From the NCBI RefSeq assembly GCF_003712195.1, contig NZ_RDSD01000004.1, positions 155,780 through 219,779 of the forward strand: a stretch of DNA of 64,000 nucleotides. Direction: 5' to 3'. The DNA comes from Proteiniphilum sp. X52. Lineage in GTDB: Bacteria; Bacteroidota; Bacteroidia; Bacteroidales; Dysgonomonadaceae. Below, in pieces: positions 31,294 to 40,324 of the stretch. Made by a program: the position numbers and the translations under genes. The stretch's first letter is position 1; every line of letters begins with the position of its first letter. The notes under the pieces were generated by a model. The model did no database searches. It saw only the letters and a list, made by a program, of their open reading frames with translations, and was not told where the DNA came from.

Positions 31294-34200
31294 ATGAGAA
31301 GAAAAATTTTTAATCTGAAGTTAGGAATCTTGTCCACACTACTGTTTACATTTTCCTTTTTTGCTTTTTCACAGAATATCACTGTAAAAGGCAATGTTGT
31401 GGATAGTTCAGGAGAAGCATTGATCGGGGTAACCGTTCAGGTACAAGGTACCGCATCCGGAACCATTACCGATATAGAGGGTAATTTTTCTATCCCGAAT
31501 GTACCCCCCAATGCCACATTAGAGGTGTCTTATGTGGGTATGCGCACCGAAACGGTCCCAGTAAACGGCCGGACTTCTATTGATATCATCCTCTCAGAGG
31601 ATACGGAATTATTGGATGAACTGGTGGTGGTCGGTTATGGCACAATGCGCAAGAGCGACGTGACCGGAGCATTGGCGGTTGTATCAGCCAAGGAATTGTC
31701 AGCAAAACCGGTAACCAATGCTTTCGAAGCGTTGCAGGGTAAAGTGGCAGGACTGGATATCACATCTGCCCAACGACCCGGAGAATTAGGTACCATTCGT
31801 ATTCGCGGAAACCGCTCTCTGAATGCAACCAATGATCCTCTTTATGTAGTGGACGGTGTTGTATTGAGTGCCGGTGGAATTGAAAGCATTAATCCGCGTG
31901 ATATTGAAAGCATCAACGTTCTGAAAGATGCTTCTTCTACCGCCATTTACGGTTCACGTGGCGCCAACGGGGTAATCTTGGTAACTACCAAACGGGGCCG
32001 GGAGGGTTCTCTTCAACTGAACTATTCCGGTACATTTACATTTGAGAACATACATGATCTGGCGCCAACCATGAATGCCAGTGAATATATCACTTGGCGC
32101 CGTTGGGCACATCATAATGCAAATCCGTCCGAGTATACTCCGGGTAATCAACCCTCAAAAGCACAGGACGAAATATTTTTCGGTTCTCTCGACCAGACTT
32201 CTTATAATAACGTGATGAAAGGTTGGACAAACGGTAGCTGGGACGGCTCAAGAGTGACCAACACTGACTGGACCGATTTCGTCACCCAAGCAGGCATAAC
32301 GCAGGAACACACTATCAGTGCAAGAGGTGGAACCGATAAAATCAAATCTTTCTTCTCCCTCGGATACCTGAATAATGAAGGGACACAAAAAGGGCAATCA
32401 TATAACCGATACAATGCGACCATGTCCACGGATATTAATCCGACTAAATGGTTTAGCATTGGGGGTTCCATCAATACCTCTTGGAGTAACCAAAGTTATG
32501 GCTTTTCCCGCACTGGACAATCTTCCAATTCCGGACCTACCGAAATTTATGCTGCAGCAAAACAAATTTTCAATATGGCACTCCCTTATGATGATAATGA
32601 AGAGATCGTGCTGACACCCGGTAATCTGAACGGAGTATATACCGTTATAGATGAATGGAAAAAATCGGATGAACAGAGACAGACTTTGCGCGCATTAGGT
32701 AGTTTTTATGCAAATATCAATCTGGGCGAGATATGGAAACCACTGGAAGGATTAAATTTCAAAACCAATTTCGGGCCGGATTTCAGATATTACCGCAGGG
32801 GCATTTACATCGATAAAACATCGGCGGTACGCCAAGGAGGGACAAGTTACGCCTCATGGAACTACGACAGAAGGTTTGCTTGGGTATTAGACAATATAGT
32901 CACTTACAATAAAAAAATGAAGGATCATAGTTTTGACTTGACATTGCTACAATCTGCTTCAAAGAACGATCGTGAAGAAGCCAGCATGAGTGCGGAGAAT
33001 ATTCCCAAATCTAGTTTTAAATGGAATAACATGGGTTCTGTGGATATCACCAGCAGCGACGCAAGAGCCTCTATGGGCTCGAATTTAGTCCAGTCGCAAC
33101 TGGCTTCATATATGGGACGCATCAATTATTCTTTTAGAGACAAGTATCTGTTGACTATTTCCGGACGTTATGACGGATCATCGGTACTAGCCGCGGGACA
33201 TAAATGGGCTTTCTTTCCCAGCGCAGCGTTGGGTTGGCGTATGGATCAAGAGTCTTTTATGCAGAATATTACATGGCTGGAACAACTCAAACTACGCTTA
33301 GGGATGGGAATGACTGGAAACTCCGCTGTTAATCCATACGACACCTTGGGAAATATCCGTTCTTTCTATGTGCCTTTCGGCAGCACAGGCAATGTGTTGG
33401 CCTATGGAACCAACGAGCCTTACTATTTTTCGAGCGCCACATTGATGGCCAACCCCCTGTTGGAATGGGAAAAAACTACCCAATGGAACTTCGGTATTGA
33501 TTTCACTTTCCTGAAAGGACGGATCGGCGGTGCTATCGATTTATACCAGTCCGACACAAAAGACCTGTTAATGAGAATGACTATTCCTACACTGACCGGT
33601 TATAATGAAATGATGGCCAACGTAGGTAAGACAAAAAACAGAGGTTTCGATATTTCACTGAATTTTGTGCCTGTCCAGACAAGAGACTTCAACTGGAACT
33701 CCACACTCAACCTGGCCTGGCAAAAAGAAGAGATCGTGGAATTAGCCAATGGCAAGAACGACATGGTCGATAACTCCTGGTTTATTGGACAATCCATCAG
33801 CGTTTACTACGGATATGAGCATGCGGGCCTGTGGCAGGAAGAGGATGCCGTCGAAATGGCAAAATTCAATGAAAAGGGTGAAAAATTCACAGCAGGTAGC
33901 GTAAGACCTGTCGATCAAAATGGCGATTACGTCATAGGATCTGAAGACCGGGTAGTTTTAGGCAATCGCAACCCCCGCTGGACTACGGGATGGGGTAATA
34001 CCTTCAACTACAAAGGGCTCGAGCTGAATATTGAACTTTACGGACGTATGAACTATTGGGTTTCAACCGGCGGTGAAACTCAAAACGGTATTCCCAACCA
34101 ACGTAAGATCAACTACTGGACTCCTGAAAACAGGAATGCCGAATGGCAAAAACCGGTTTATACTGGAACACCGGGTGTGGGAGGTGATGCATATTCCAGC

Positions 34201-34428
34201 CTATTGGGATTCAAAAAAGCTGCTTTTATTAAATTTAGAAATATCTCTTTGGGATATTTTCTCCCAAGAAATATCTGCGAACCGATCGGGATCAGCAGCT
34301 TAAAAGTTTTCACCCAATTACGTAACCCGGGGAATCTCTACTCTTCCATCGATTTTCTGGATCTGGATTATGGTACTTCTACATATTACAACAGGGGAAT
34401 TACCCTCGGTGTTGAAATAGGATTTTAA
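31294..34428 (+). CDS. SusC-like TonB-dependent transporter 3
   Basis: Third outer-membrane importer of the locus, 1044 residues. Signal peptide ending near FAFSQ, regulatory-like domain about 29-105 (VKGNVVDSSGEALIGVTVQV, GTITDIEGNFSI), then LVVVGYGTMRKSDVTGA, plug with LYVVDGVVL, INVLKDASSTAIYGSRGANG and VTTKRGREG, and a barrel ending in GVEIGF. It is the most canonical SusC of the three. Its 186-base upstream gap suggests its own promoter, and the last 36 bases before the start closely match the leader of SusC 1, so both may answer to the same HTCS. Confidence 0.95.
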   Translation: MRRKIFNLKLGILSTLLFTFSFFAFSQNITVKGNVVDSSGEALIGVTVQVQGTASGTITDIEGNFSIPNVPPNATLEVSYVGMRTETVPVNGRTSIDIILSEDTELLDELVVVGYGTMRKSDVTGALAVVSAKELSAKPVTNAFEALQGKVAGLDITSAQRPGELGTIRIRGNRSLNATNDPLYVVDGVVLSAGGIESINPRDIESINVLKDASSTAIYGSRGANGVILVTTKRGREGSLQLNYSGTFTFENIHDLAPTMNASEYITWRRWAHHNANPSEYTPGNQPSKAQDEIFFGSLDQTSYNNVMKGWTNGSWDGSRVTNTDWTDFVTQAGITQEHTISARGGTDKIKSFFSLGYLNNEGTQKGQSYNRYNATMSTDINPTKWFSIGGSINTSWSNQSYGFSRTGQSSNSGPTEIYAAAKQIFNMALPYDDNEEIVLTPGNLNGVYTVIDEWKKSDEQRQTLRALGSFYANINLGEIWKPLEGLNFKTNFGPDFRYYRRGIYIDKTSAVRQGGTSYASWNYDRRFAWVLDNIVTYNKKMKDHSFDLTLLQSASKNDREEASMSAENIPKSSFKWNNMGSVDITSSDARASMGSNLVQSQLASYMGRINYSFRDKYLLTISGRYDGSSVLAAGHKWAFFPSAALGWRMDQESFMQNITWLEQLKLRLGMGMTGNSAVNPYDTLGNIRSFYVPFGSTGNVLAYGTNEPYYFSSATLMANPLLEWEKTTQWNFGIDFTFLKGRIGGAIDLYQSDTKDLLMRMTIPTLTGYNEMMANVGKTKNRGFDISLNFVPVQTRDFNWNSTLNLAWQKEEIVELANGKNDMVDNSWFIGQSISVYYGYEHAGLWQEEDAVEMAKFNEKGEKFTAGSVRPVDQNGDYVIGSEDRVVLGNRNPRWTTGWGNTFNYKGLELNIELYGRMNYWVSTGGETQNGIPNQRKINYWTPENRNAEWQKPVYTGTPGVGGDAYSSLLGFKKAAFIKFRNISLGYFLPRNICEPIGISSLKVFTQLRNPGNLYSSIDFLDLDYGTSTYYNRGITLGVEIGF

Positions 34429-34460
34429 TTTATCAACTTACAGACAAAAGAAACAATAGT

Positions 34461-36602
34461 ATGCAATATTTATACAATAAAATAACGATAGGGCTGATAG
34501 CACTATCTGCCATCGGCCTTTGGTCCTGCGGCGATGATTTCCTTCATGAGGAACAATCCACAGCCTATTCCACACAATATTTTGAAACGGAAGAAGGGCT
34601 CGCCGCCCTTGCGACCTCTCTCTATGGTAACATTCGCTGGCATTTCGGTTACGAATGGGCGTATGGTATTACCCTTTATGGCACGGATGAGTTCACCAAC
34701 GGCGCCGACTTGACCAGCGAACCTTGGAATACCTACGATAATCGCCTGAACCCTTCAAACGCTACCGTTGGTACCGGTGCTGCCAATAACAACTGTCCTC
34801 CGGTAGATGGTTTATGGAATCAGATGTATTATGGCATCTCCTCGGCCAATTTAATAATAGCCAATTCAGAGAAAATATCTAACGAAGACATCCGTAATAA
34901 ATCTTTGGGAGAAGCCTACTTCCTGCGAGGATATAACTACTACAGGTTATTTGCCCAATATGGCGGTGTGGTTCTCCAAACAGAACCCGTAATAGGCGTA
35001 GTCCGCAATTTCGAGCGTTCCAGTGCAGAAGAAACAATGGCACAGATCATCTCTGATTTTGAAAATGCATATAACTACCTTCCCACTACCAACTGGCGCG
35101 GTATGGGTACATGGACAAAATATGCAGCCACCCATTTCTGGGCGAAAGCATTGCTATTCCGCGCTTCAGAAAGGAACAGCGATTGGAATGCAAGCTATAT
35201 AGACGCGGATCTGGCCAAATGTATCCAGCTTTGTGATGAGGTAATAACCGCCCGTCCGTTGGCAGGCGACTATTGGGATCTTTTCGCCCGTTGGACCGGA
35301 GTGGATAATCCCAACGAGGGGCTTCCCGAAATCCTGATGTCGGCCCAACATAATGCGGACTCGTCCACCAGAGGACGGTTCGGTAACCGTACCCACTCCT
35401 ATTTCACCCCGCAGTTCAATACATTCAGCGGTGGTTGGGTGAGCCGCGGACCACATATCGGCGGACAGGATTTCCAACGCTGCCGTCCTACAGAATACAA
35501 CTATTCTACCTACGACAATATCAATGATGCACGCTTGTGGAAATCATTCAGGACAGTGTATGGCGTAAATAACATAGTAAATAAGGAATTAAATGAATCA
35601 TTTGGTGAAAATGCGGTTGATTTAGGAGACGAGGGAATTATTTTTATCCTGAATAAAAAAGATGATAACCGATTCGACGGTGAATCTTATGGTAGATTCG
35701 GACGTGCCGTTGAAGGTGGAAGTACTTTTATTAATCCTGAAACAGACAAATGGGTCCCAAATGCTTTCCCTTTATATCTGGAAGGAAGATATGTGTTGCC
35801 TGCTTATAATAGTAATGGTGATGCCACAAAGTCTAATGTGTTCTGCGGATTGAACAAAACACAAGATGGAACACGAACGGCAGAAGGAGGGGATTCCCAT
35901 CGTGACGTGATCATGGCCCGTACCGGTGAAACCTATCTGGTAAAAGCCGAAGCACAAGTACGCCAAGGTAAATACCAGGAAGCTATTGCTACTATAAATC
36001 AACTCAGAGCACGCGCACAGTGGAAACCGGGTGAAGACAGGGAACTGTATGTGGATGGCTCTATTGCTTTTCCTTTGAGCAATTCTCTCCATTCATCTTC
36101 TACAAATTATTCCAAGAATGGCAAGACAGATAATTATGTAAACTGGTTCGCCAATTCCCATCCCGGATATGACGGAGGTAATCTGAAAGATGAGGCCGGC
36201 AATATTTATCTCAGCCGGAATACCTATTATCTCTCCACGGGTATTGACAAGACAACTGATCCCTCTTCTCTACAGATAAACAGTCCTTCCAACCTCCCCG
36301 AAGAAGATGAAGCAATCCTCTCTAAGTTGGGTGTGTCGAGTGAATATGAACGTATGCTGAACTTCATCTTTAACGAGCGTACCCGTGAACTGAATGGGGA
36401 ATGGAATCGATGGGAAGAATTAAGCCGTACCGGATTATTGTTAAAACGAACCAAGGCATTCAATCCCGAAGCAGCCCGCAATATTTCAGACAGGCACATT
36501 CTCCGCCCGATACCTCAAACATTTATTGATGGATTAACGCAGGATAATGGCTCACCGCTCACGGAAGAGCAAAAGAAATCCCTCCAGAACCCAGGCTGGT
36601 GA
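34461..36602 (+). CDS. SusD-like glycan-binding lipoprotein 3
   Basis: Partner lipoprotein of SusC 3, 713 residues, longer than the other two. Lipoprotein signal with GLWSCGDDFL (Cys23). SusD/RagB marks: SLGEAYFLRGYNYYRLFAQY (about 152-172), THFWAKALLFRAS, GETYLVKAEAQVRQGKYQEA, INQLRARAQWKPG, IFNERTRELNGEWNRWEELS, and terminal LQNPGW. Extra length is in the middle and late inserts (about 360-440 and 530-600). It is the last gene of the pectin locus and is followed by a strong terminator at 36641. Confidence 0.93.
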   Translation: MQYLYNKITIGLIALSAIGLWSCGDDFLHEEQSTAYSTQYFETEEGLAALATSLYGNIRWHFGYEWAYGITLYGTDEFTNGADLTSEPWNTYDNRLNPSNATVGTGAANNNCPPVDGLWNQMYYGISSANLIIANSEKISNEDIRNKSLGEAYFLRGYNYYRLFAQYGGVVLQTEPVIGVVRNFERSSAEETMAQIISDFENAYNYLPTTNWRGMGTWTKYAATHFWAKALLFRASERNSDWNASYIDADLAKCIQLCDEVITARPLAGDYWDLFARWTGVDNPNEGLPEILMSAQHNADSSTRGRFGNRTHSYFTPQFNTFSGGWVSRGPHIGGQDFQRCRPTEYNYSTYDNINDARLWKSFRTVYGVNNIVNKELNESFGENAVDLGDEGIIFILNKKDDNRFDGESYGRFGRAVEGGSTFINPETDKWVPNAFPLYLEGRYVLPAYNSNGDATKSNVFCGLNKTQDGTRTAEGGDSHRDVIMARTGETYLVKAEAQVRQGKYQEAIATINQLRARAQWKPGEDRELYVDGSIAFPLSNSLHSSSTNYSKNGKTDNYVNWFANSHPGYDGGNLKDEAGNIYLSRNTYYLSTGIDKTTDPSSLQINSPSNLPEEDEAILSKLGVSSEYERMLNFIFNERTRELNGEWNRWEELSRTGLLLKRTKAFNPEAARNISDRHILRPIPQTFIDGLTQDNGSPLTEEQKKSLQNPGW

Positions 36603-36640
36603 CTATTATTGCCTCTCTGAGCAAGATAATAAAAGATGGG

Positions 36641-36670
36641 GCCGTCTCAAAACGAGACGGCTCTTTTTTA
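36641..36670 (+). terminator. Intrinsic terminator closing the pectin locus
   Basis: GCCGTCTC, loop AAAAC, GAGACGGC, then CTCTTTTTT: an 8-bp GC-rich perfect stem with a T tract, 38 bases after the SusD 3 stop codon. Confidence 0.9.
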
Positions 36671-36739
36671 TATTAAGCGGCACAGGCTGATTTTTCTCTG
36701 ATCATGATTTCAACCTAAATTACGCAATAGCCATTTTTT

Positions 36740-36984
36740 TGTTTGGATTCATGGGGAGAAAAAACTGGAATACGACTAAGATGTGGCACAATAGTTGGTT
36801 CTGGCGAACTACAAACCAGAAAGAAATCGACTATATCGAAGAAGGAGACGGACAAACCCAGGCATTTGAGTTCAAATGGAATCCTTCCGTCAAGTACAAA
36901 GCGCCTAAACAGGCGCTCAGAAAGTTATCCGGGTAGTATTTCTCTGTGGTCGCACCGGATAATATGGAAGAGTTTTTGTTGTGA
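36740..36984 (+). pseudogene. C-terminal remnant of a DUF4143-type ATPase
   Basis: The frame around 36800-36936 reads FWRTTNQKEIDYIEEGDGQ and AFEFKWNPSVKYKAPK, the ending typical of AAA ATPases with a C-terminal DUF4143 nuclease-like domain. It stops early at TAG 36934-36936. The expected last residues, YFSVVAPDNMEEFLL and a stop, follow in another frame up to 36984. So the tail is frameshifted, and the ATPase core of more than 300 residues is absent. A dead relic between the two sugar loci. Confidence 0.65.
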
Positions 36985-37009
36985 TGGCAGAATGATTATC
37001 ACTTCCATT

Positions 37010-37699
37010 TTATAAGGAGAAGTAGTACCCTTTTTGGAGTAACTGGTCGTATTTCTCCTTGTTGAATTTATAATAAAAGGCTCCGCGTTTAGAAGTTGAC
37101 TTATCTTTGTCACCCTGTTTCTCGAGTATATCCATTTCCAGTATCCTTTTACGAAAATTGCGTTTATCCAGTTTCGTCTGATAAATGGCTTCGTACAAAG
37201 ATTGCAATTGCGGCAAGGTGAACTTTTCGGGGAGAAGATTAAAACCTAATGGCAGGATAGCCGCTTTTCTTCTCAGTATTTCAATAGTATCCTCCAGCAT
37301 CTGATTATGGTCGAAGATCAATTTACCGACCTTATCCAGTTCCTCCCAACGGGCATTATGGATCTTGCACAATTCATCATCAAATAATTCAAGGTCTATG
37401 AGGGCATAATAAGCAACCGAGACCACACGTTCACCTTCGTCACGGTGGATATTCCCATATGTGCCCACCTGTTCCATATAAACATCCTTAATGCCGGTAT
37501 ATTCATATAGTACGCGCGAAACAGTATCCTCGAGGTTTTCGTCAGAACGCAGGAATCCTCCCATCAGGGTATCCTGATTTCTCAACGGCTCGAATTTTCG
37601 TTTCGAGATCAATAAATACAATTTCCCTTTTTTAAAGCCAAGTATTATACAATCGACCGATAGTAAAAACTTCTCTTGTTCTATATAAAACGGCGCCAT
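37010..37699 (-). CDS. araR: Nudix-family L-arabinose regulator AraR
   Basis: Transcription factor of the NrtR/Nudix type, 229 residues. In Bacteroides such a protein, AraR, represses arabinose genes and lets go when arabinose binds; this gene sits next to araDAB and divergent from GH97, so the same job is inferred. Nudix-like domain about 5-145 (FLLSVDCIILGFKKGKLYLL, LMGGFLRSDENLEDTV), winged helix about 150-229. The Nudix box is degenerate: RVLYEYTGI replaces REUxEExGU, losing key Glu residues, which fits a sensor rather than a hydrolase. Start chosen at 37699 (MAPFYIEQ). The ATG at 37732 lies before the promoter -7 box (37722-37729), so it cannot be used from that promoter. Confidence 0.87.
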   Translation of the reverse strand: MAPFYIEQEKFLLSVDCIILGFKKGKLYLLISKRKFEPLRNQDTLMGGFLRSDENLEDTVSRVLYEYTGIKDVYMEQVGTYGNIHRDEGERVVSVAYYALIDLELFDDELCKIHNARWEELDKVGKLIFDHNQMLEDTIEILRRKAAILPLGFNLLPEKFTLPQLQSLYEAIYQTKLDKRNFRKRILEMDILEKQGDKDKSTSKRGAFYYKFNKEKYDQLLQKGYYFSL

Positions 37700-37721
37700 T
37701 AAAAATATCTCCTTTTTTGCG

Positions 37722-37729
37722 CAAAGGTA
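37722..37729 (-). promoter_or_regulatory. araR -7 box
   Basis: On the minus strand this reads TACCTTTG, a match to TAnnTTTG, followed by GCGCAAAAAAGGAG and the ATG at 37699. The leader would be very short and contains AGGAG, unusual for this phylum. Confidence 0.6.
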
Positions 37730-37850
37730 CAATATATTTCACCAAACTCCCCTATCCGGACATATGTAATACCCCTGCCTACGATTATCCTGAAAAGATC
37801 ATCCTGATATAACAACCTTAATATGAGGTGAAAATGAGTATCTTTAATTT

Positions 37851-37906
37851 TATGTTTTTAAACATACAACTATAAGTGTGATCTCATACACTTATTGTTA
37901 ACTTTG
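37851..37906 (+). promoter_or_regulatory. Composite operator and promoter of GH97 (copy 1)
   Basis: Three elements in order: palindrome TATGTTT-TT-AAACATA (37851-37866), inverted repeat ATAAGTGT-N8-ACACTTAT (37872-37895), and a -7 box TAACTTTG (37899-37906). The second repeat covers the expected -33 region and abuts the -7 box, the position for a repressor. The same three elements with the same spacing recur at 40050-40105. The 24-bp repeat is the likely AraR site; the upstream palindrome may bind a second regulator. Confidence 0.8.
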
Positions 37907-37958
37907 TCACAATAAATCTATTTCATTAAGCGAGAGAAAATAATAGTACTTTGTCATC

Positions 37959-39899
37959 ATGAAGAAAATATTGATTATACTATTAACGGCCTGCCTGTTT
38001 GAGTATATTTCTGCTAACGATTTTACCATAGTGAGCCCGGACCGGAATTTGCAGGTCTCGGTTTTTCTGAAAGACGGGACTTTGCATTACAACGTAAACT
38101 ATAAAGGAAAAGTCATTCTGGAAGACTCGCCTTTGGGAATGATCACCAATGTAAGTGATTTTAGTAAGGATCTGGTATTTGTAGAGAAAAGAGAACAGGT
38201 TGTCAGTAGGACATATACTGAACCTAAGATCAAGAAGAGCCGTGTGGAATATCTGGCAAATGAGGTTGTTAGCATATATGAAACGGCCCAAAAAGAAAAG
38301 ATCAGTGTAACCTTCCATGTAAGCAATAACGACATCGCGTTCAAATATTCACTGGCGCGGAACGGTGAAACAGCCCGATGTATCATTGAAAAGGAGTTGA
38401 CGGGATTCAAATTCCCGCAACACACGACCACGTTCCTTACGCCGCAGGCAACTCCCATGACCGGTTGGATGCGCACTAAACCGAGTTATGAAGAAGAATA
38501 TGTGGCCGACGAGCCGGTCGGCACGCCCTCCAAATATGGCGCGGGGTACACCTTTCCCGGATTGTTCCATGTGGGGAGCAACGGGTGGGCATTGGTTTCC
38601 GAAACGGGAGTCGGAAGTTTGTACTGCGGCGCAAAACTCAGCGAAGGCTCCAAAGAGGGTCTTTACACCATTGCTTTCCCCGAAGAGGAGGAGAATAACG
38701 GTATCGGCAGCGCCAAACCGGTGATTTCCTTACCGGGAGAAACACCCTGGCGCACCATTACCGTGGGTGACAACCTGAAACCGATCGTCGAAACCACTAT
38801 CGCATTCGATGTGGTAGAGCCGCTGTATGACCCTTCGCAAGCGTACTGGTTCGGACGCTCTACCTGGAGTTGGCTGCTCTGGCAGGACGGAAGTATCAAC
38901 TACGAAGACCAGAAGACCTTTATCGATCTATCCTCTGCATTAGGATATGAATTGGTATTGATTGACAATTGGTGGGATACCCGCATCGGTCGCGAAAAAA
39001 TTGAAAATCTGGCACAGTATGCCGCTTCTAAAAATGTGGGCATCTGCTTGTGGTATAATTCCAACGGCTTTTGGAGCGATGCGCCCCAGGGACCCAAAAA
39101 CCGGATGAACACTTCCGTAGTCCGGAAGAAAGAGATGGCCTGGTTGAAAAGCATCGGGGCGAAAGGGATCAAGGTGGATTTCTTCGGCGGCGACAAGCAG
39201 GAAACCATGAAGTTATACGAAGATATCCTGTCGGATGCCAACGATTACGGCCTGGCAGTGATCTTCCATGGATGCACACTGCCCCGGGGGTGGGAACGGA
39301 TGTATCCCAACTTCGCGGGAAGTGAGGCGGTGCTTGCTTCCGAGAACCTGATTTTCACGCAGCATGCTAATGACACCGAGGCCTACAATGCCACGCTGCA
39401 TCCCTTTATCCGGAACAGCGTGGCATCCATGGACTTCGGCCCTGTTTTGCTGAATAAACGGCACAACCGCAATAACGATGGTGGAACCGAACGTAGGACA
39501 ACAGAAACATTCCAGTTGGCCACAGCCGTACTGTTCCAAACGCCTGTGCAGAATTTCGGCATTACCCCCAACAACCTGACCGAATATCCCTCCTTCGTTA
39601 TCGATTTTATGAAAGAAGTGCCCACTCTCTGGGATGAAACTGTGTTTGTCGACGGTTATCCCGGAAAGTATGTGGTAATGGCCCGTCGCAGCGGACATAA
39701 ATGGTATGTGGCGGCCATCAACGCCGAAAAAGAAACAAAGAAGCTGAAAGTGACACTTCCGATGTTCCGGGATACGAAAGTGGATCTGTATTCCGATAGG
39801 AAAGACCGTTCACCGCAGTGGGAACAGGTGACTATCATCAAGGACGGGGAGATCACATTGGAAATACAACCCGAAGGCGGAGTAATACTGAGAAATTAA
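37959..39899 (+). CDS. GH97 glycoside hydrolase (alpha-galactosidase or beta-L-arabinopyranosidase type)
   Basis: GH97 enzyme, 646 residues, signal peptide 1-19 (ending EYISAN). N-terminal beta-sandwich about 20-280 (FTIVSPDRNLQVSVFL), TIM barrel about 285-550 with WGRSTWSWLLWQ-like FGRSTWSWLLWQDGSINY, GYELVLIDNWWD, GIKVDFFGGDKQ, and GSEAVLASENL. Asp407 in KVDFF fits the nucleophile position of the retaining GH97 branch, unlike the inverting SusB alpha-glucosidases. Retaining members act on alpha-galactosides, and some on beta-L-arabinopyranosides. Control by the same operator as the arabinose operon favours the arabinopyranose option, but this is inference. Confidence 0.85.
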   Translation: MKKILIILLTACLFEYISANDFTIVSPDRNLQVSVFLKDGTLHYNVNYKGKVILEDSPLGMITNVSDFSKDLVFVEKREQVVSRTYTEPKIKKSRVEYLANEVVSIYETAQKEKISVTFHVSNNDIAFKYSLARNGETARCIIEKELTGFKFPQHTTTFLTPQATPMTGWMRTKPSYEEEYVADEPVGTPSKYGAGYTFPGLFHVGSNGWALVSETGVGSLYCGAKLSEGSKEGLYTIAFPEEEENNGIGSAKPVISLPGETPWRTITVGDNLKPIVETTIAFDVVEPLYDPSQAYWFGRSTWSWLLWQDGSINYEDQKTFIDLSSALGYELVLIDNWWDTRIGREKIENLAQYAASKNVGICLWYNSNGFWSDAPQGPKNRMNTSVVRKKEMAWLKSIGAKGIKVDFFGGDKQETMKLYEDILSDANDYGLAVIFHGCTLPRGWERMYPNFAGSEAVLASENLIFTQHANDTEAYNATLHPFIRNSVASMDFGPVLLNKRHNRNNDGGTERRTTETFQLATAVLFQTPVQNFGITPNNLTEYPSFVIDFMKEVPTLWDETVFVDGYPGKYVVMARRSGHKWYVAAINAEKETKKLKVTLPMFRDTKVDLYSDRKDRSPQWEQVTIIKDGEITLEIQPEGGVILRN

Positions 39900-40049
39900 A
39901 GGAGTATTATGGGTATAGTAGAACCGGTCTGGTACCAGTATGTTAATGAACATGAAATACCGACAGCAGGGATTTTATCTGGCTCTCTACCGGTGGCGGA
40001 TTGTTGCGGCAAAACAATTTCCAAGATCAAGAATAAAAATTTTCAATAT

Positions 40050-40105
40050 TATGTTTTTAAACATACAAAAATAAGTGTATTTTATTACACTTATTATTAA
40101 TTTTG
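40050..40105 (+). promoter_or_regulatory. Composite operator and promoter of the GH51-ara operon (copy 2)
   Basis: TATGTTT-TT-AAACATA (40050-40065), ATAAGTGT-N8-ACACTTAT (40071-40094) and -7 box TAATTTTG (40098-40105). Spacing is identical to copy 1 (21 bases between the starts of the two palindromes). The N8 spacer differs (ATTTTATT against GATCTCAT), so the arms, not the whole block, are conserved. About 220 bases of leader lie between it and the GH51 start, in which I see no gene. Confidence 0.8.
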
Positions 40106-40324
40106 CCGCAATAAGTTCAGAAAATCTATCGGCTTACCTTTTGCGGGTAACCTGATAAAAACGGGTTTTTAGTTTTGCATTATACATTCACTATCTAAGC
40201 TAAGTACAATCCATTCAATAGTTTTGATTGTCAGATGCATTAATATTCATATTATCAGCAAAATACAAACATACATAGTTTGAACAGATTTCAAATTAAG
40301 TACTTAAGATAAAAAAAGAGAAAC

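Noticed and set aside
37700..37732. Longer araR start (MYLCAKKEIFL)
   Set aside because: The codons overlap the -7 box, so the transcript cannot include them.
39909..40100. Small + strand frame after GH97
   Set aside because: It runs through the operator, has no domain, and looks like non-coding sequence.
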